A program made the translations under genes and the position numbers. Below, piece by piece: positions 1-7,246 of a stretch of DNA of 64,000 nucleotides (the first letter of the stretch is position 1; the number at the start of each line of letters is the position of its first letter). Source of the DNA: Clostridia bacterium (GTDB lineage: Bacteria > Bacillota > Clostridia > CAKSNL01 > HGM11501); NCBI GenBank assembly GCA_017411325.1, contig JAFQQJ010000033.1:1-64000 (forward strand). The letters are read 5' to 3'. The notes below the pieces were generated by a model. It worked only from the letters and a program-made list of their open reading frames with translations. It was not told the origin of the DNA and ran no database searches.

Positions 1-711
1 ACCGCCGCCGCTGCCGCTGCCGCCGCCGCTTCCGAAGCTTACCCCGGTGAATGTGGCATTGGTGTTATCGGTGGTTTTATTGTTGGGAGTGATAGAGAGT
101 GCATTATAAATAAAGATTGCGGTAGTACCTCTTGTGATAGCTGCACTTTGTCCTGATGTGTGGGTGGAGTTTACAAAAAGCTTTTTCTGCATTGCAAGCT
201 GAATGTATCCGTCGGGATAAGAGAGATTGGTGAAGCCCAGGGCACACATAATCATCTTTACTGCCTGCTCGTATGTAACAGGAGCGTCGGGTGCGAATGT
301 GCCATCCGGGAACCCGTCAATTATCTTCATATCCTTTGCGATTTTTATGTAAGCTTTTGCCCAATGGGCACTTCCGCCGACATTGTCAACGTCCGGGAAT
401 CCGGAATCCTGATTGCTTTCTGTGGAGCTTCCCAAAAAGCAAACTATTATTTTTGCAAATTCAGCACGGGTTAAGGTCTGCTCGGCTTTGTATGTGCCGT
501 CAGGGAAACCGGTGATGATATTTTTTTCAACCAGAGCTTCGATGGAAATACCCGTGGGTGTTGAATAATCTATATCTGAGAACTCGGTTGAGGCTTCTTC
601 TGTCGCAGCAGCGGAAGAAGTTAATGTGTCTGTTTCTTCTGCAAAGCTTACAGGAATTGAAAGCATGCAAAATGCCAGAATAAGACACAAAGCCTTTTTC
701 ATAATGGTCAT
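1..711 (-). CDS. SLH-domain surface protein, C-terminus cut by window edge
   Basis: The reading frame is open from an ATG at 711 to base 1, giving 237 residues, and continues beyond the window. An AAGGAGG eight bases upstream supports the start at 711; an ATG at 702 is the alternative. A signal peptide (hydrophobic core to about residue 24) is followed by three S-layer homology repeats at roughly residues 45-90, 105-150 and 160-205. The first two carry the typical GFPDGT turn. The last visible residues form a Gly/Ser-rich linker. SLH domains bind pyruvylated secondary cell-wall polymers, so this is probably a non-covalently anchored envelope protein. The cargo domain after the linker is not visible. 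Confidence 0.9.
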   Translation of the reverse strand, partial: MTIMKKALCLILAFCMLSIPVSFAEETDTLTSSAAATEEASTEFSDIDYSTPTGISIEALVEKNIITGFPDGTYKAEQTLTRAEFAKIIVCFLGSSTESNQDSGFPDVDNVGGSAHWAKAYIKIAKDMKIIDGFPDGTFAPDAPVTYEQAVKMIMCALGFTNLSYPDGYIQLAMQKKLFVNSTHTSGQSAAITRGTTAIFIYNALSITPNNKTTDNTNATFTGVSFGSGGGSGSGGG

Positions 712-753
712 AGTTTGAACCTCCTTGTAGTGATATTTATCCATTATAATGTT

Positions 754-782
754 ATTTTACCATAAAAGGCAAGCCAAGTCAA
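754..782 (-). promoter_or_regulatory. Sigma-A-type promoter of the SLH gene
   Basis: On the minus strand TTGACT (777-782) and TAAAAT (754-759) are separated by 17 bases and lie about 45 bases upstream of the SLH gene start. Confidence 0.7.
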
Positions 783-789
783 AGGAAAT

Positions 790-1605
790 TTATAGTTCTT
801 GTGATGTTTTTTGTCGGCTTTTTACTGCCTTTAAGATAAGCATTGCCGAACCTGCTGCAAACAGCATTAAAGAGAGAGCCTGACTTGTCCTTATTTCAGT
901 TCCGGGAATATAGAGGCTGTCTGTTCTCATACCTTCAATAAAGAAGCGGATAAGGCCGTACCAGGCAAGGTAGAAATAAAGGCAGAAGCCTTCGTACTTC
1001 ACCTTCTTTGACAGGAAATGAAGAGTTAAAAAGCCAATGGTGTTAAGCATAGATTCATATAAAAATGTGGGGTGGAAGGGGCCGCTTCCGTTTATGCACA
1101 TACCGAGCAAAAAATCATCGGAGCAAATTGATCCGTGCGCCTCACCGTTTACAAAGTTTCCCCAGCGGCCGACGGCCTGTCCTATAAAAAGTCCGAAGGA
1201 AACCAGGTCAAGATAGTGAAGGGCAGAAAGCTTTTTTACTTTACAGTAAATTATTATGGTTGCCATAGCACCTATAACTCCGCCGTAAATCGCAAGCCCG
1301 CCTTCCCAGATTTTAAAAACATCCGAAAGGTTGTCCTTATAGCTGTCAAAGGAAAATATGACATAGTAAAGTCTTGCGCATATTATTGCGGCAGGAAGGG
1401 CATAAAGAACCATATCTAAAATAGGCTCGGTACTCACTCCTGCATTTTTTTCTTTGCGGTTTATGTAAAGCCAGGCGAGGAAAAAGCCCAGGCAGATGAT
1501 GACGGCATAATAGTATATGCCGCCACCCAAGGCATCAAATTCGATTATTCTGCGGTTTAGCACAAGGTCAATCCCGAGATTGGGAAACTCAACATGGGTT
1601 TTCAT
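790..1605 (-). CDS. lgt: Prolipoprotein diacylglyceryl transferase Lgt
   Basis: A 271-residue polytopic membrane protein that transfers diacylglycerol from phosphatidylglycerol to the lipobox cysteine of prolipoproteins. The family hallmark H-x-GRWGNFxNxE-type segment is present around residues 130-150 (QAVGRWGNFVNGEAHG), as is the later LYES motif. Several hydrophobic helices span the length. I place the start at 1605 because an AAGGAGG ends a few bases before it; an upstream extension to 1647 would read through that ribosome binding site. The gene follows yfmH by 2 bases, so it is probably last in the operon with yfmH, yfmF and the glycosyltransferase. Its length is normal for the family. 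Confidence 0.96.
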   Translation of the reverse strand: MKTHVEFPNLGIDLVLNRRIIEFDALGGGIYYYAVIICLGFFLAWLYINRKEKNAGVSTEPILDMVLYALPAAIICARLYYVIFSFDSYKDNLSDVFKIWEGGLAIYGGVIGAMATIIIYCKVKKLSALHYLDLVSFGLFIGQAVGRWGNFVNGEAHGSICSDDFLLGMCINGSGPFHPTFLYESMLNTIGFLTLHFLSKKVKYEGFCLYFYLAWYGLIRFFIEGMRTDSLYIPGTEIRTSQALSLMLFAAGSAMLILKAVKSRQKTSQEL

Positions 1606-1607
1606 AT

Positions 1608-2900
1608 TTAAGCCTCCTTCTTGGGATAAATTGCGGAAAGCACACACCTTTCGGTATCAAGCTGATAAAGTCTTTTGGTGATATCTTCAAAGGTTGCCTT
1701 TCCTACAAAAGAGGGATAGGTTAAGAGATCTGCATCCTTTGTGGCAAAGCGGCAAAAAGCATTTGAAAAACTTTCCTGTCTGTCAAAAAGGGATACGGCT
1801 TTTCCGTAGCATACACGTTTTGCCCGCTCGAAGGCATCTTTGGCAATGCCTTCTTTTTTGAGGAGTGTTACCTCGTCGCAAACAGCCTTATATACGGCAT
1901 CGGGGTTCTGACTTTCGCCTGAAAAGGCGGAAAAAGCATAGGTAAGCTCTCCTTCGTAGGATGCGTCAAAACTGTCGTTTATAAGATTTTTTTCGTAAAG
2001 AGTGTTGTAAAGACGGCTTCCTCTGCCGGCAAGAATTTCCAGGAGAATACTCATTTCTGCATCTGTTCTGACATAGTCCTCACCTTTTCCCGGAATATAT
2101 GCATCCTTAAAGGCAACCACAAACTGCGGCGTGCCTATGTCGAAATGGTTTTTGATTTCCTTTTTTGCAATATGTGAAGGTTCATCGGGGAAATGATTTA
2201 TTATTTCTCCGGGGTTGTCTGAAGCGGTAATCAGGCGCTCAACATATTCGCCTATCTTGGTGGGGTTAACGGCTCCTGTTGCAAAAAGTACCATATTTGA
2301 AGGATGGTAAAAGGTGTTATAGCACTTATAAAGCTTTTCCTTGGTTATTTCTGCAATGGACTCAACTGTCCCTGCAATATCTATATTAACGGGATTTACA
2401 TTATACATCGCACGCAGAGCATTGAAATAAACATTCCAGTCAGGCTCATCCTCGTACATTCTTATTTCCTGCCCGATAATGCCCTGTTCCTTTTCTACGG
2501 TTTCGTCTGTGTAGTAGGGATGCATCGTGTAATCCAGTAAAGTTTCAAGGTTTTCGTAGAAATTCGATGCTGCGGAGAAAAGGTAGGCCGTCATCGTAAA
2601 GCCGGTGAAGGCATTTGCGTTGGCACCGTAGGCGGAAAATTTGTCGAAAACGTTGCTTCCGTCTTCCTGATCGAACATTTTATGTTCGAGATAGTGGGCT
2701 ATGCCATCGGGAATTTTTGTGGCTTCTGTATCCCCGGGAGCGGTGAAATGGTTATTAACCGAGCCGTAGCGTGTGGCAAGTATGGCATAGCTTTTGGTAA
2801 AACCGGTTTTGGGAAGAACATAAACCTTAAGACCGCTTTTATGCTCGCCCTCATAGAGGGTTTCCTTCATATCGGAGTAATATTTTTCTGTAAAATACAT
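1608..2900 (-). CDS. yfmH: M16 family metallopeptidase, YfmH type
   Basis: A 430-residue M16 (pitrilysin/insulinase) peptidase. The inverted zinc motif HxxEH is intact (H69, E72, H73, in HYLEH), and a downstream E in EKEQGIIGQEI is the likely third ligand, so this is the catalytic subunit. In Firmicutes this protein is encoded next to an inactive paralogue (YfmF). The pair is annotated as associated with EF-P 5-aminopentanol modification and resembles the AlbE/AlbF pair of bacteriocin maturation. The start overlaps the yfmF stop codon by one base (TAATG), indicating translational coupling and a heterodimer. The exact substrate cannot be inferred from sequence. Confidence 0.9.
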   Translation of the reverse strand: MYFTEKYYSDMKETLYEGEHKSGLKVYVLPKTGFTKSYAILATRYGSVNNHFTAPGDTEATKIPDGIAHYLEHKMFDQEDGSNVFDKFSAYGANANAFTGFTMTAYLFSAASNFYENLETLLDYTMHPYYTDETVEKEQGIIGQEIRMYEDEPDWNVYFNALRAMYNVNPVNIDIAGTVESIAEITKEKLYKCYNTFYHPSNMVLFATGAVNPTKIGEYVERLITASDNPGEIINHFPDEPSHIAKKEIKNHFDIGTPQFVVAFKDAYIPGKGEDYVRTDAEMSILLEILAGRGSRLYNTLYEKNLINDSFDASYEGELTYAFSAFSGESQNPDAVYKAVCDEVTLLKKEGIAKDAFERAKRVCYGKAVSLFDRQESFSNAFCRFATKDADLLTYPSFVGKATFEDITKRLYQLDTERCVLSAIYPKKEA

Positions 2901-4153
2901 TATCTGTCAGCTCCTTTCAGGAAGTAAATTGTTTTGGGAGCTATATTTTTGCCTACTCTCACAATATCTTCTTTTGTTACATTGTCAATTCGTTCTGCCA
3001 GCTCTTCTCTTGTGAGTGTCATATTCTGCAAAATTGAGGATAGGGAGAAGGCTGCAATGGAGCCTACGGAATCTCCCGTTGCTTTAAGGGAATTAATCAG
3101 TGCTTTCTTTGAAACCGCCAGCTCTGTATCTGTAATGTCGCCGTCAGTCATTGCCTTGTGCTGGAGGAAGATTTCGTCCCGTGCCTTTTCGAAGTTTTTG
3201 CTTTCGATTCCGCTGGAAACTATAATTATGCCTTTGGCCCGTTCATAGCTGCTTCCCGCATAGTAGGCAAGAGAGAGCTTTTCCCTTACATTCATAAAGA
3301 GCTTGGAATGAGCGCCGCCGCCGAAAATGGAATTGTAAACGGTGAGGGCTGCATAGTCCTCACTCATAGCGGAAGGAACGGGAGTAGTAAAGCCTATACA
3401 GAGCTTGCCCTGGGAAACAGCCATTGCTTCCGTTACGGTAGAGACATCTTCAGGAAGAGAGGGGGTTGTTACAGGGTAGTCGCAATTCCTTTCGGGAAGG
3501 CGGGAAAGGCAGGCGGTAATTACGCCTGCAGCGCTGTCTTCATCAAAATTGCCTACAACCAGAATGTCAACAGGAGAAGACGATATTATGTCATAATAGC
3601 GCTTTTCAAGGCTTTCGGGGCTTATTTCTTCTATTTTACCTGCGTATCCTGATTCGGGAACGGCATAAGGCGTTCCCTTGTTCATTTCTTCCTTACATCT
3701 TAAAACGGAATAATGTCTTTTGTCATTTTTCTCACTTTCGATTATTTCGGAAAGATGCTGCTTCTCGCTTTTTAAGTACTCCTCATCAAAAGGAATTATG
3801 GGGTTTAATGCCACATCGGCAAGAAGATTGATGCCGTCCTTAAAGCATTCTCCGAAGGGAGCAAAGCTGTCTGAAACGCCGCTTATTGAAAAGGAGAGAA
3901 GCTGGCTTTCTCCTTTTTTCTGAACATATGCCGAAAAGGATGCGCCCATAAGCATATCAAGCTTTTCAGATATCGATGCCTTTGTCGGATAGTTTTTGCT
4001 TCCGCGCTTAAGGACAAGCGGGAGAAGGGCATTCTCTGTGGCGGTATCGGCATTTAAGGGGGTGTGAAAATACACCCCTGCGTAATAGGTCTTGAATTTC
4101 TTTTCGGGGAAAAGATAAAGATTTATTCCCTTTTTAATTTCAATTTTTTTCAT
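2900..4153 (-). CDS. yfmF: Inactive M16 peptidase paralogue, YfmF type
   Basis: A 417-residue M16-fold protein. At the position of the zinc motif it reads ALLPLVLKRGS instead of HxxEH, so it is a non-catalytic partner as in other M16B pairs. The fold is supported by the C-terminal arginine/tyrosine region (KLFMNVREKLSLAYYAGSSY), which in M16 proteins contributes substrate-binding residues. It lies directly upstream of and overlaps yfmH, so the two very likely form a complex. It starts 15 bases after the glycosyltransferase gene, which suggests a common transcript. Confidence 0.9.
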   Translation of the reverse strand: MKKIEIKKGINLYLFPEKKFKTYYAGVYFHTPLNADTATENALLPLVLKRGSKNYPTKASISEKLDMLMGASFSAYVQKKGESQLLSFSISGVSDSFAPFGECFKDGINLLADVALNPIIPFDEEYLKSEKQHLSEIIESEKNDKRHYSVLRCKEEMNKGTPYAVPESGYAGKIEEISPESLEKRYYDIISSSPVDILVVGNFDEDSAAGVITACLSRLPERNCDYPVTTPSLPEDVSTVTEAMAVSQGKLCIGFTTPVPSAMSEDYAALTVYNSIFGGGAHSKLFMNVREKLSLAYYAGSSYERAKGIIIVSSGIESKNFEKARDEIFLQHKAMTDGDITDTELAVSKKALINSLKATGDSVGSIAAFSLSSILQNMTLTREELAERIDNVTKEDIVRVGKNIAPKTIYFLKGADR

Positions 4154-4168
4154 AGAAATTTCCTTTCT

Positions 4169-5278
4169 TTACCGCTTGCCTTCTGCGAGGCGGATGGCGA
4201 GGTCTGAAACGTCTAAAGCGGAATTCGGATGGGCATAATGGTCTGTAAGAGTCTTCATGGAAGAGAGAATGCCGCTGTTTTTGTTAAGACGGTATACAGC
4301 CTCCTCCAGGGGAAGAGTCCGGCTTACCGCAACGGCAAGACCGGAGTTTAATAAAAACTCTCTGTTTCTTGTTTCCTGACCCGGGATAGGCTCCACTAAA
4401 ATCATGGGCAGATGCTTGGCGAGACTTTCCGAAACCGAAAGTCCTCCGGGCTTTGTTATTATGAAATCGGATGCATCCATCATAACATTTATATTGTCCA
4501 CAAAGCCGTATGTATATACGTTATGGCGGTATTCGCAGGAAGAAATTTCGTTAAAATTTTCCCTGTTGTTTCCGCATACACATAAAATCTGAAAATCCCC
4601 ATCCAGAGAGTCGATTTTTCCGATAAGCTCCGGAACATTGCCAAAGCCCATACTTCCTGTCATAAACAGTATGGTATTTTTATCTTCTATACCGAGAGCT
4701 TTTCTTGCATCGGAGGCGGGAATGTTTTCGGAAAATTTTTCGGAAATCGGAATCCCTAACGGATAAACCTTTTCCTCCGGGATATTTTTTTTCATACACT
4801 GATAACCGAGAAGCTCACTCGGAACAACGTAGGCGTCAAGGTTGCTCTTCTGCCAGTAGGGATGCACCGTAAAATCGGTTATTATGCCTATTGTGGGAAT
4901 ATTTCCGATTTTTTTGTGCTTTTTTGCAGATGTAAGCATTATGGAAGGGAAAACATGGGTGCATATAAGGCAATCGGGCTCAAATTCATTTATATATTCA
5001 GCAACCTTTTTATACACAAGCTTCTGGGATTCCTTTGTTATGGCGGAACCTATGCCGCGCTCATCCGCTATCTGGTAAAACTTACCGTAAAGCTCGGGAA
5101 TATGCTTAGTGGAAAGAAGATAGCCTTTATCGATTGTTTCGCCAAGCGGGGAAAAAACAAATTTATAAACATCCAATGTTTCTGCGGTGTGTCCTTTTTT
5201 TATCAGGGCATCGGATAATGCTTTTGCACATTTGTGATGGCCCTGACCTGCAGTAACCGACAATATTAAAAATCTCAT
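4169..5278 (-). CDS. UgtP/MGDG-synthase-like diacylglycerol glycosyltransferase
   Basis: A 369-residue GT-B glycosyltransferase of family GT28. The N-terminal MGDG-synthase domain has the glycine/histidine loop SVTAGQGHHK at residues 7-16. The C-terminal nucleotide-sugar domain carries TKPGGLSVSESLA, the donor-binding signature, followed by the PGQE acidic motif. Relatives use UDP-glucose or UDP-galactose to glycosylate diacylglycerol, giving membrane glycolipids and lipoteichoic-acid anchors, and act at the inner leaflet. It is the first gene of the minus-strand run leading to yfmF, yfmH and lgt. The exact sugar cannot be decided. Confidence 0.85.
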   Translation of the reverse strand: MRFLILSVTAGQGHHKCAKALSDALIKKGHTAETLDVYKFVFSPLGETIDKGYLLSTKHIPELYGKFYQIADERGIGSAITKESQKLVYKKVAEYINEFEPDCLICTHVFPSIMLTSAKKHKKIGNIPTIGIITDFTVHPYWQKSNLDAYVVPSELLGYQCMKKNIPEEKVYPLGIPISEKFSENIPASDARKALGIEDKNTILFMTGSMGFGNVPELIGKIDSLDGDFQILCVCGNNRENFNEISSCEYRHNVYTYGFVDNINVMMDASDFIITKPGGLSVSESLAKHLPMILVEPIPGQETRNREFLLNSGLAVAVSRTLPLEEAVYRLNKNSGILSSMKTLTDHYAHPNSALDVSDLAIRLAEGKR

Positions 5279-5401
5279 TTTTTTTGATCCTTTCCTACTA
5301 TTTATGTGTAACCAAAAAATATAATTTTACATATTATGTCTTGGGAGCTTAAATAGAGCTCCGTCAAGAGAAATGGTCTCTTAAATTTAAGGAGGATTTT
5401 T

Positions 5402-5497
5402 ATGTTTTGCACAAATAACAATAACGGATCCTGGATTATTATAATCCTTATAATAATCCTTTTATCCGGCAGCGGCACATACGGCGGCTGCAACTGA
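5402..5497 (+). CDS. 31-residue Asn/Gly/Ile-rich small hydrophobic peptide
   Basis: A short ORF with a strong ribosome binding site (TAAGGAGG, spacing about 6). The product begins MFCTNNNNGSW, continues with an Ile/Leu transmembrane stretch (about residues 11-21) and ends in Gly/Ser/Cys (GTYGGCN). It shares this plan with the 47-residue peptide 86 bases downstream, and the paralogy makes both credible as genes. The organisation recalls the very small YjcZ/YhzA-type sporulation-associated peptides of Firmicutes, but no homology can be claimed by eye. Function unknown. Confidence 0.6.
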   Translation: MFCTNNNNGSWIIIILIIILLSGSGTYGGCN

Positions 5498-5506
5498 TTG
5501 TTTATG

Positions 5507-5529
5507 CCTGCCCGCGTTTTGCGGGCAGG
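5507..5529 (+). terminator. GC-rich stem-loop between the two small peptide genes
   Basis: A perfect 9-bp stem (CCTGCCCGC/GCGGGCAGG) with a GTTTT loop. No T-run follows on the plus strand, so it may be an mRNA stabiliser or attenuator rather than a full terminator. Confidence 0.5.
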
Positions 5530-5583
5530 AAACAAAAAATCTTCCGTCAGGCAATTGTTTCTTATTTTGAAAGGAGTTTATTT

Positions 5584-5727
5584 ATGTTTGGTTCAAACAA
5601 CAACTGCGGATGCCTCTGGATTATAGTTCTTATACTTATTTTCTGCTGCTGCGGTACAGGTAACGGCACAGGCTGCGGTACAGGTTCCAACAACACAAAC
5701 GACTGCAACTGCGGTTGCATCTGCTGA
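5584..5727 (+). CDS. 47-residue cysteine/glycine-rich small membrane peptide
   Basis: A short ORF preceded by AAAGGAG. The N-terminus MFGSNNNCGCLW is followed by a hydrophobic stretch (residues 11-20), CCC, then a GTGNGTGCGTG tract and a C-terminal CNCGCIC. Ten of 47 residues are cysteine (positions 8, 10, 21-23, 31, 41, 43, 45, 47). It is a paralogue in plan of the 31-residue peptide upstream. The clustered cysteines suggest metal binding, disulfide cross-linking or lipid modification, but no family is recognised. A terminator follows within 15 bases. Confidence 0.65.
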   Translation: MFGSNNNCGCLWIIVLILIFCCCGTGNGTGCGTGSNNTNDCNCGCIC

Positions 5728-5740
5728 GTAAATGAGATGG

Positions 5741-5766
5741 CAAGGCCGCATCTGCGGTCTTGTTTT
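5741..5766 (+). terminator. Terminator after the Cys-rich peptide gene
   Basis: A 10-bp stem (CAAGGCCGCA/TGCGGTCTTG, one G-T pair) with a 2-base TC loop, followed by TTTT. It ends at the 3' end of the convergent rdgB gene. Confidence 0.75.
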
Positions 5767-6355
5767 ATTTTAAAATGCCACGTTCTTTAAGCTTGTCGCA
5801 CAGCGCGAAAAGTGCGTTTGCCCTGTGGCTTATTTTATTTTTTTCATCTAAAGAAAGCTCTGAAAAGGTTTTGCCGAGAGAGGGAACATAGAAAACGGGA
5901 TCATAGCCAAAGCCTCCGTCACCTCTTTTTTCGTCGATTATTACACCCTGACATTCACCTTCTGCAATGACGATATCTTCCTCGGAAAAAGCAAGGGCGA
6001 TTACGGAGACGAATTTTGCCTTCCTGTTTTCCTTTCCCGAAAGCTCAGAATGGAGTTTTCCGATTAACTCGTCCTGACTTGCTCCTTCTCCCGCCCAGCG
6101 GGCAGAGTATATTCCCGGAGCGCCTGAAAGTGCTTCAACGCAAAGCCCGGAGTCGTCGCCTATGGAAGGGGTTTTTGTTACTTTATAGGTTTCGAGAGCC
6201 TTTTTTACGGCATTTTCAGTAAAGGTTGTGCCGTCCTCTTCAACCTCAATTTCAAATCCTGCCTCTTTTAATGAAAGAACCTCAAAATCAGAGCTTAAAA
6301 GTGCAGATAATTCCTTAACCTTACCCTGGTTGTTTGTTGCCATTATAAGACGCAT
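5765..6355 (-). CDS. rdgB: RdgB/HAM1 family XTP/dITP diphosphatase
   Basis: A 196-residue house-cleaning pyrophosphatase that hydrolyses non-canonical purine triphosphates (dITP, XTP) to monophosphates and keeps deaminated bases out of DNA. The family signature MATNNQGKVKEL is at residues 5-16. The SIGDDSGLCVEALSGAPG segment with catalytic aspartates lies near residue 65, and the C-terminal GGFGYDPVF and SHRANA motifs are present. It starts 15 bases after rph; this rph-rdgB order is common in Firmicutes and suggests co-transcription. Confidence 0.97.
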   Translation of the reverse strand: MRLIMATNNQGKVKELSALLSSDFEVLSLKEAGFEIEVEEDGTTFTENAVKKALETYKVTKTPSIGDDSGLCVEALSGAPGIYSARWAGEGASQDELIGKLHSELSGKENRKAKFVSVIALAFSEEDIVIAEGECQGVIIDEKRGDGGFGYDPVFYVPSLGKTFSELSLDEKNKISHRANALFALCDKLKERGILK

Positions 6356-6370
6356 AGAATCATCCCTTTC

Positions 6371-7108
6371 TTATTTCAAAAGAGACAGCTCGTTTTCTGT
6401 CATAACGGCTCTCTGTGCTTCGAAAAGCTTTCTTATGGATGCAGCACCGAGCTCGAAAAGAGCATCAAGCTCAGCTTTTTTGTAGGTACCGTGTTCTGCG
6501 GCACCCTGAATTTCAACGATGTTTTCGTCGCCATCCAAAATTAAGTTCATATCAACATCGGCACGGCAGTCCTCTTCATAGCACAGGTCTGTCATAATTT
6601 CACCGCCGACCTTGCCGAGGCTTACTGCGGCAATCTGGCTCTTTACGGGGTTTTCTTTTATAAGGCCCTCGTCCATAAGCTTTGCTATGGCAATTACGGT
6701 TGCAACGAAAGCACCGGTAATGGATGCGGTTCTTGTTCCGCCGTCAGCCTGAATTACATCACAGTCAATCTGGATTGTACGCTCACCTATTTTATCCATA
6801 TCAAAGCCTGCCCGTATACATCTTCCTATAAGACGCTGGATTTCGGCACTTCTGCCGTTAAGCTTAAGCTTTTGGATATCGCGGCTGTTACGTTCAGCCG
6901 TTGCAGAGGGGAGCATGGAATACTCTGCGGTAATCCATCCTGTTCCCGAGTCCTTTTTGAAAGGGGGCACCTTTTCGTCAACCGATGCGGTGACTATTAC
7001 CTTTGTTTCTCCGGTTTCTATTAAAATGCTTCCCTTGGCATATTTTGTGAAATCTCTTGTGATTTTAACTTTTCTTGTTTCGTTTAAGCTTCTTCCGTCT
7101 GTTCTCAT
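6371..7108 (-). CDS. rph: Ribonuclease PH
   Basis: A 245-residue phosphorolytic 3'-5' exoribonuclease that trims tRNA 3' ends. The N-terminus MRTDGRSLNETRKVKI is canonical. The central GRSAEIQRLIGRCIRA region and the phosphate/metal-binding RADVDMNLILDGDENIVEIQ segment (about residues 175-195) are intact. Length is normal. It is first in a two-gene operon with rdgB and has a good AAGGAGG. Upstream, an extended -10-like TGATATACT near 7160-7168 (minus strand) may be its promoter, with a poor -35. Confidence 0.97.
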   Translation of the reverse strand: MRTDGRSLNETRKVKITRDFTKYAKGSILIETGETKVIVTASVDEKVPPFKKDSGTGWITAEYSMLPSATAERNSRDIQKLKLNGRSAEIQRLIGRCIRAGFDMDKIGERTIQIDCDVIQADGGTRTASITGAFVATVIAIAKLMDEGLIKENPVKSQIAAVSLGKVGGEIMTDLCYEEDCRADVDMNLILDGDENIVEIQGAAEHGTYKKAELDALFELGAASIRKLFEAQRAVMTENELSLLK

Positions 7109-7246
7109 AATGAGCCTCCTTAATTATTTGTGAATATATTTATCTATCGTAAAGTATATCATAAAAAAATCGAAAAGAAAAGCACTTTTTATTATCATAG
7201 AGCTAATTTTTTATGAATAATATGTGAATAAAGGGGATGATTTTTG

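Noticed and set aside
5302..5535. 77-codon minus-strand ORF across the small peptide genes
   Set aside because: It is antisense to two plus-strand ORFs with strong ribosome binding sites and has no ribosome binding site or recognisable product.
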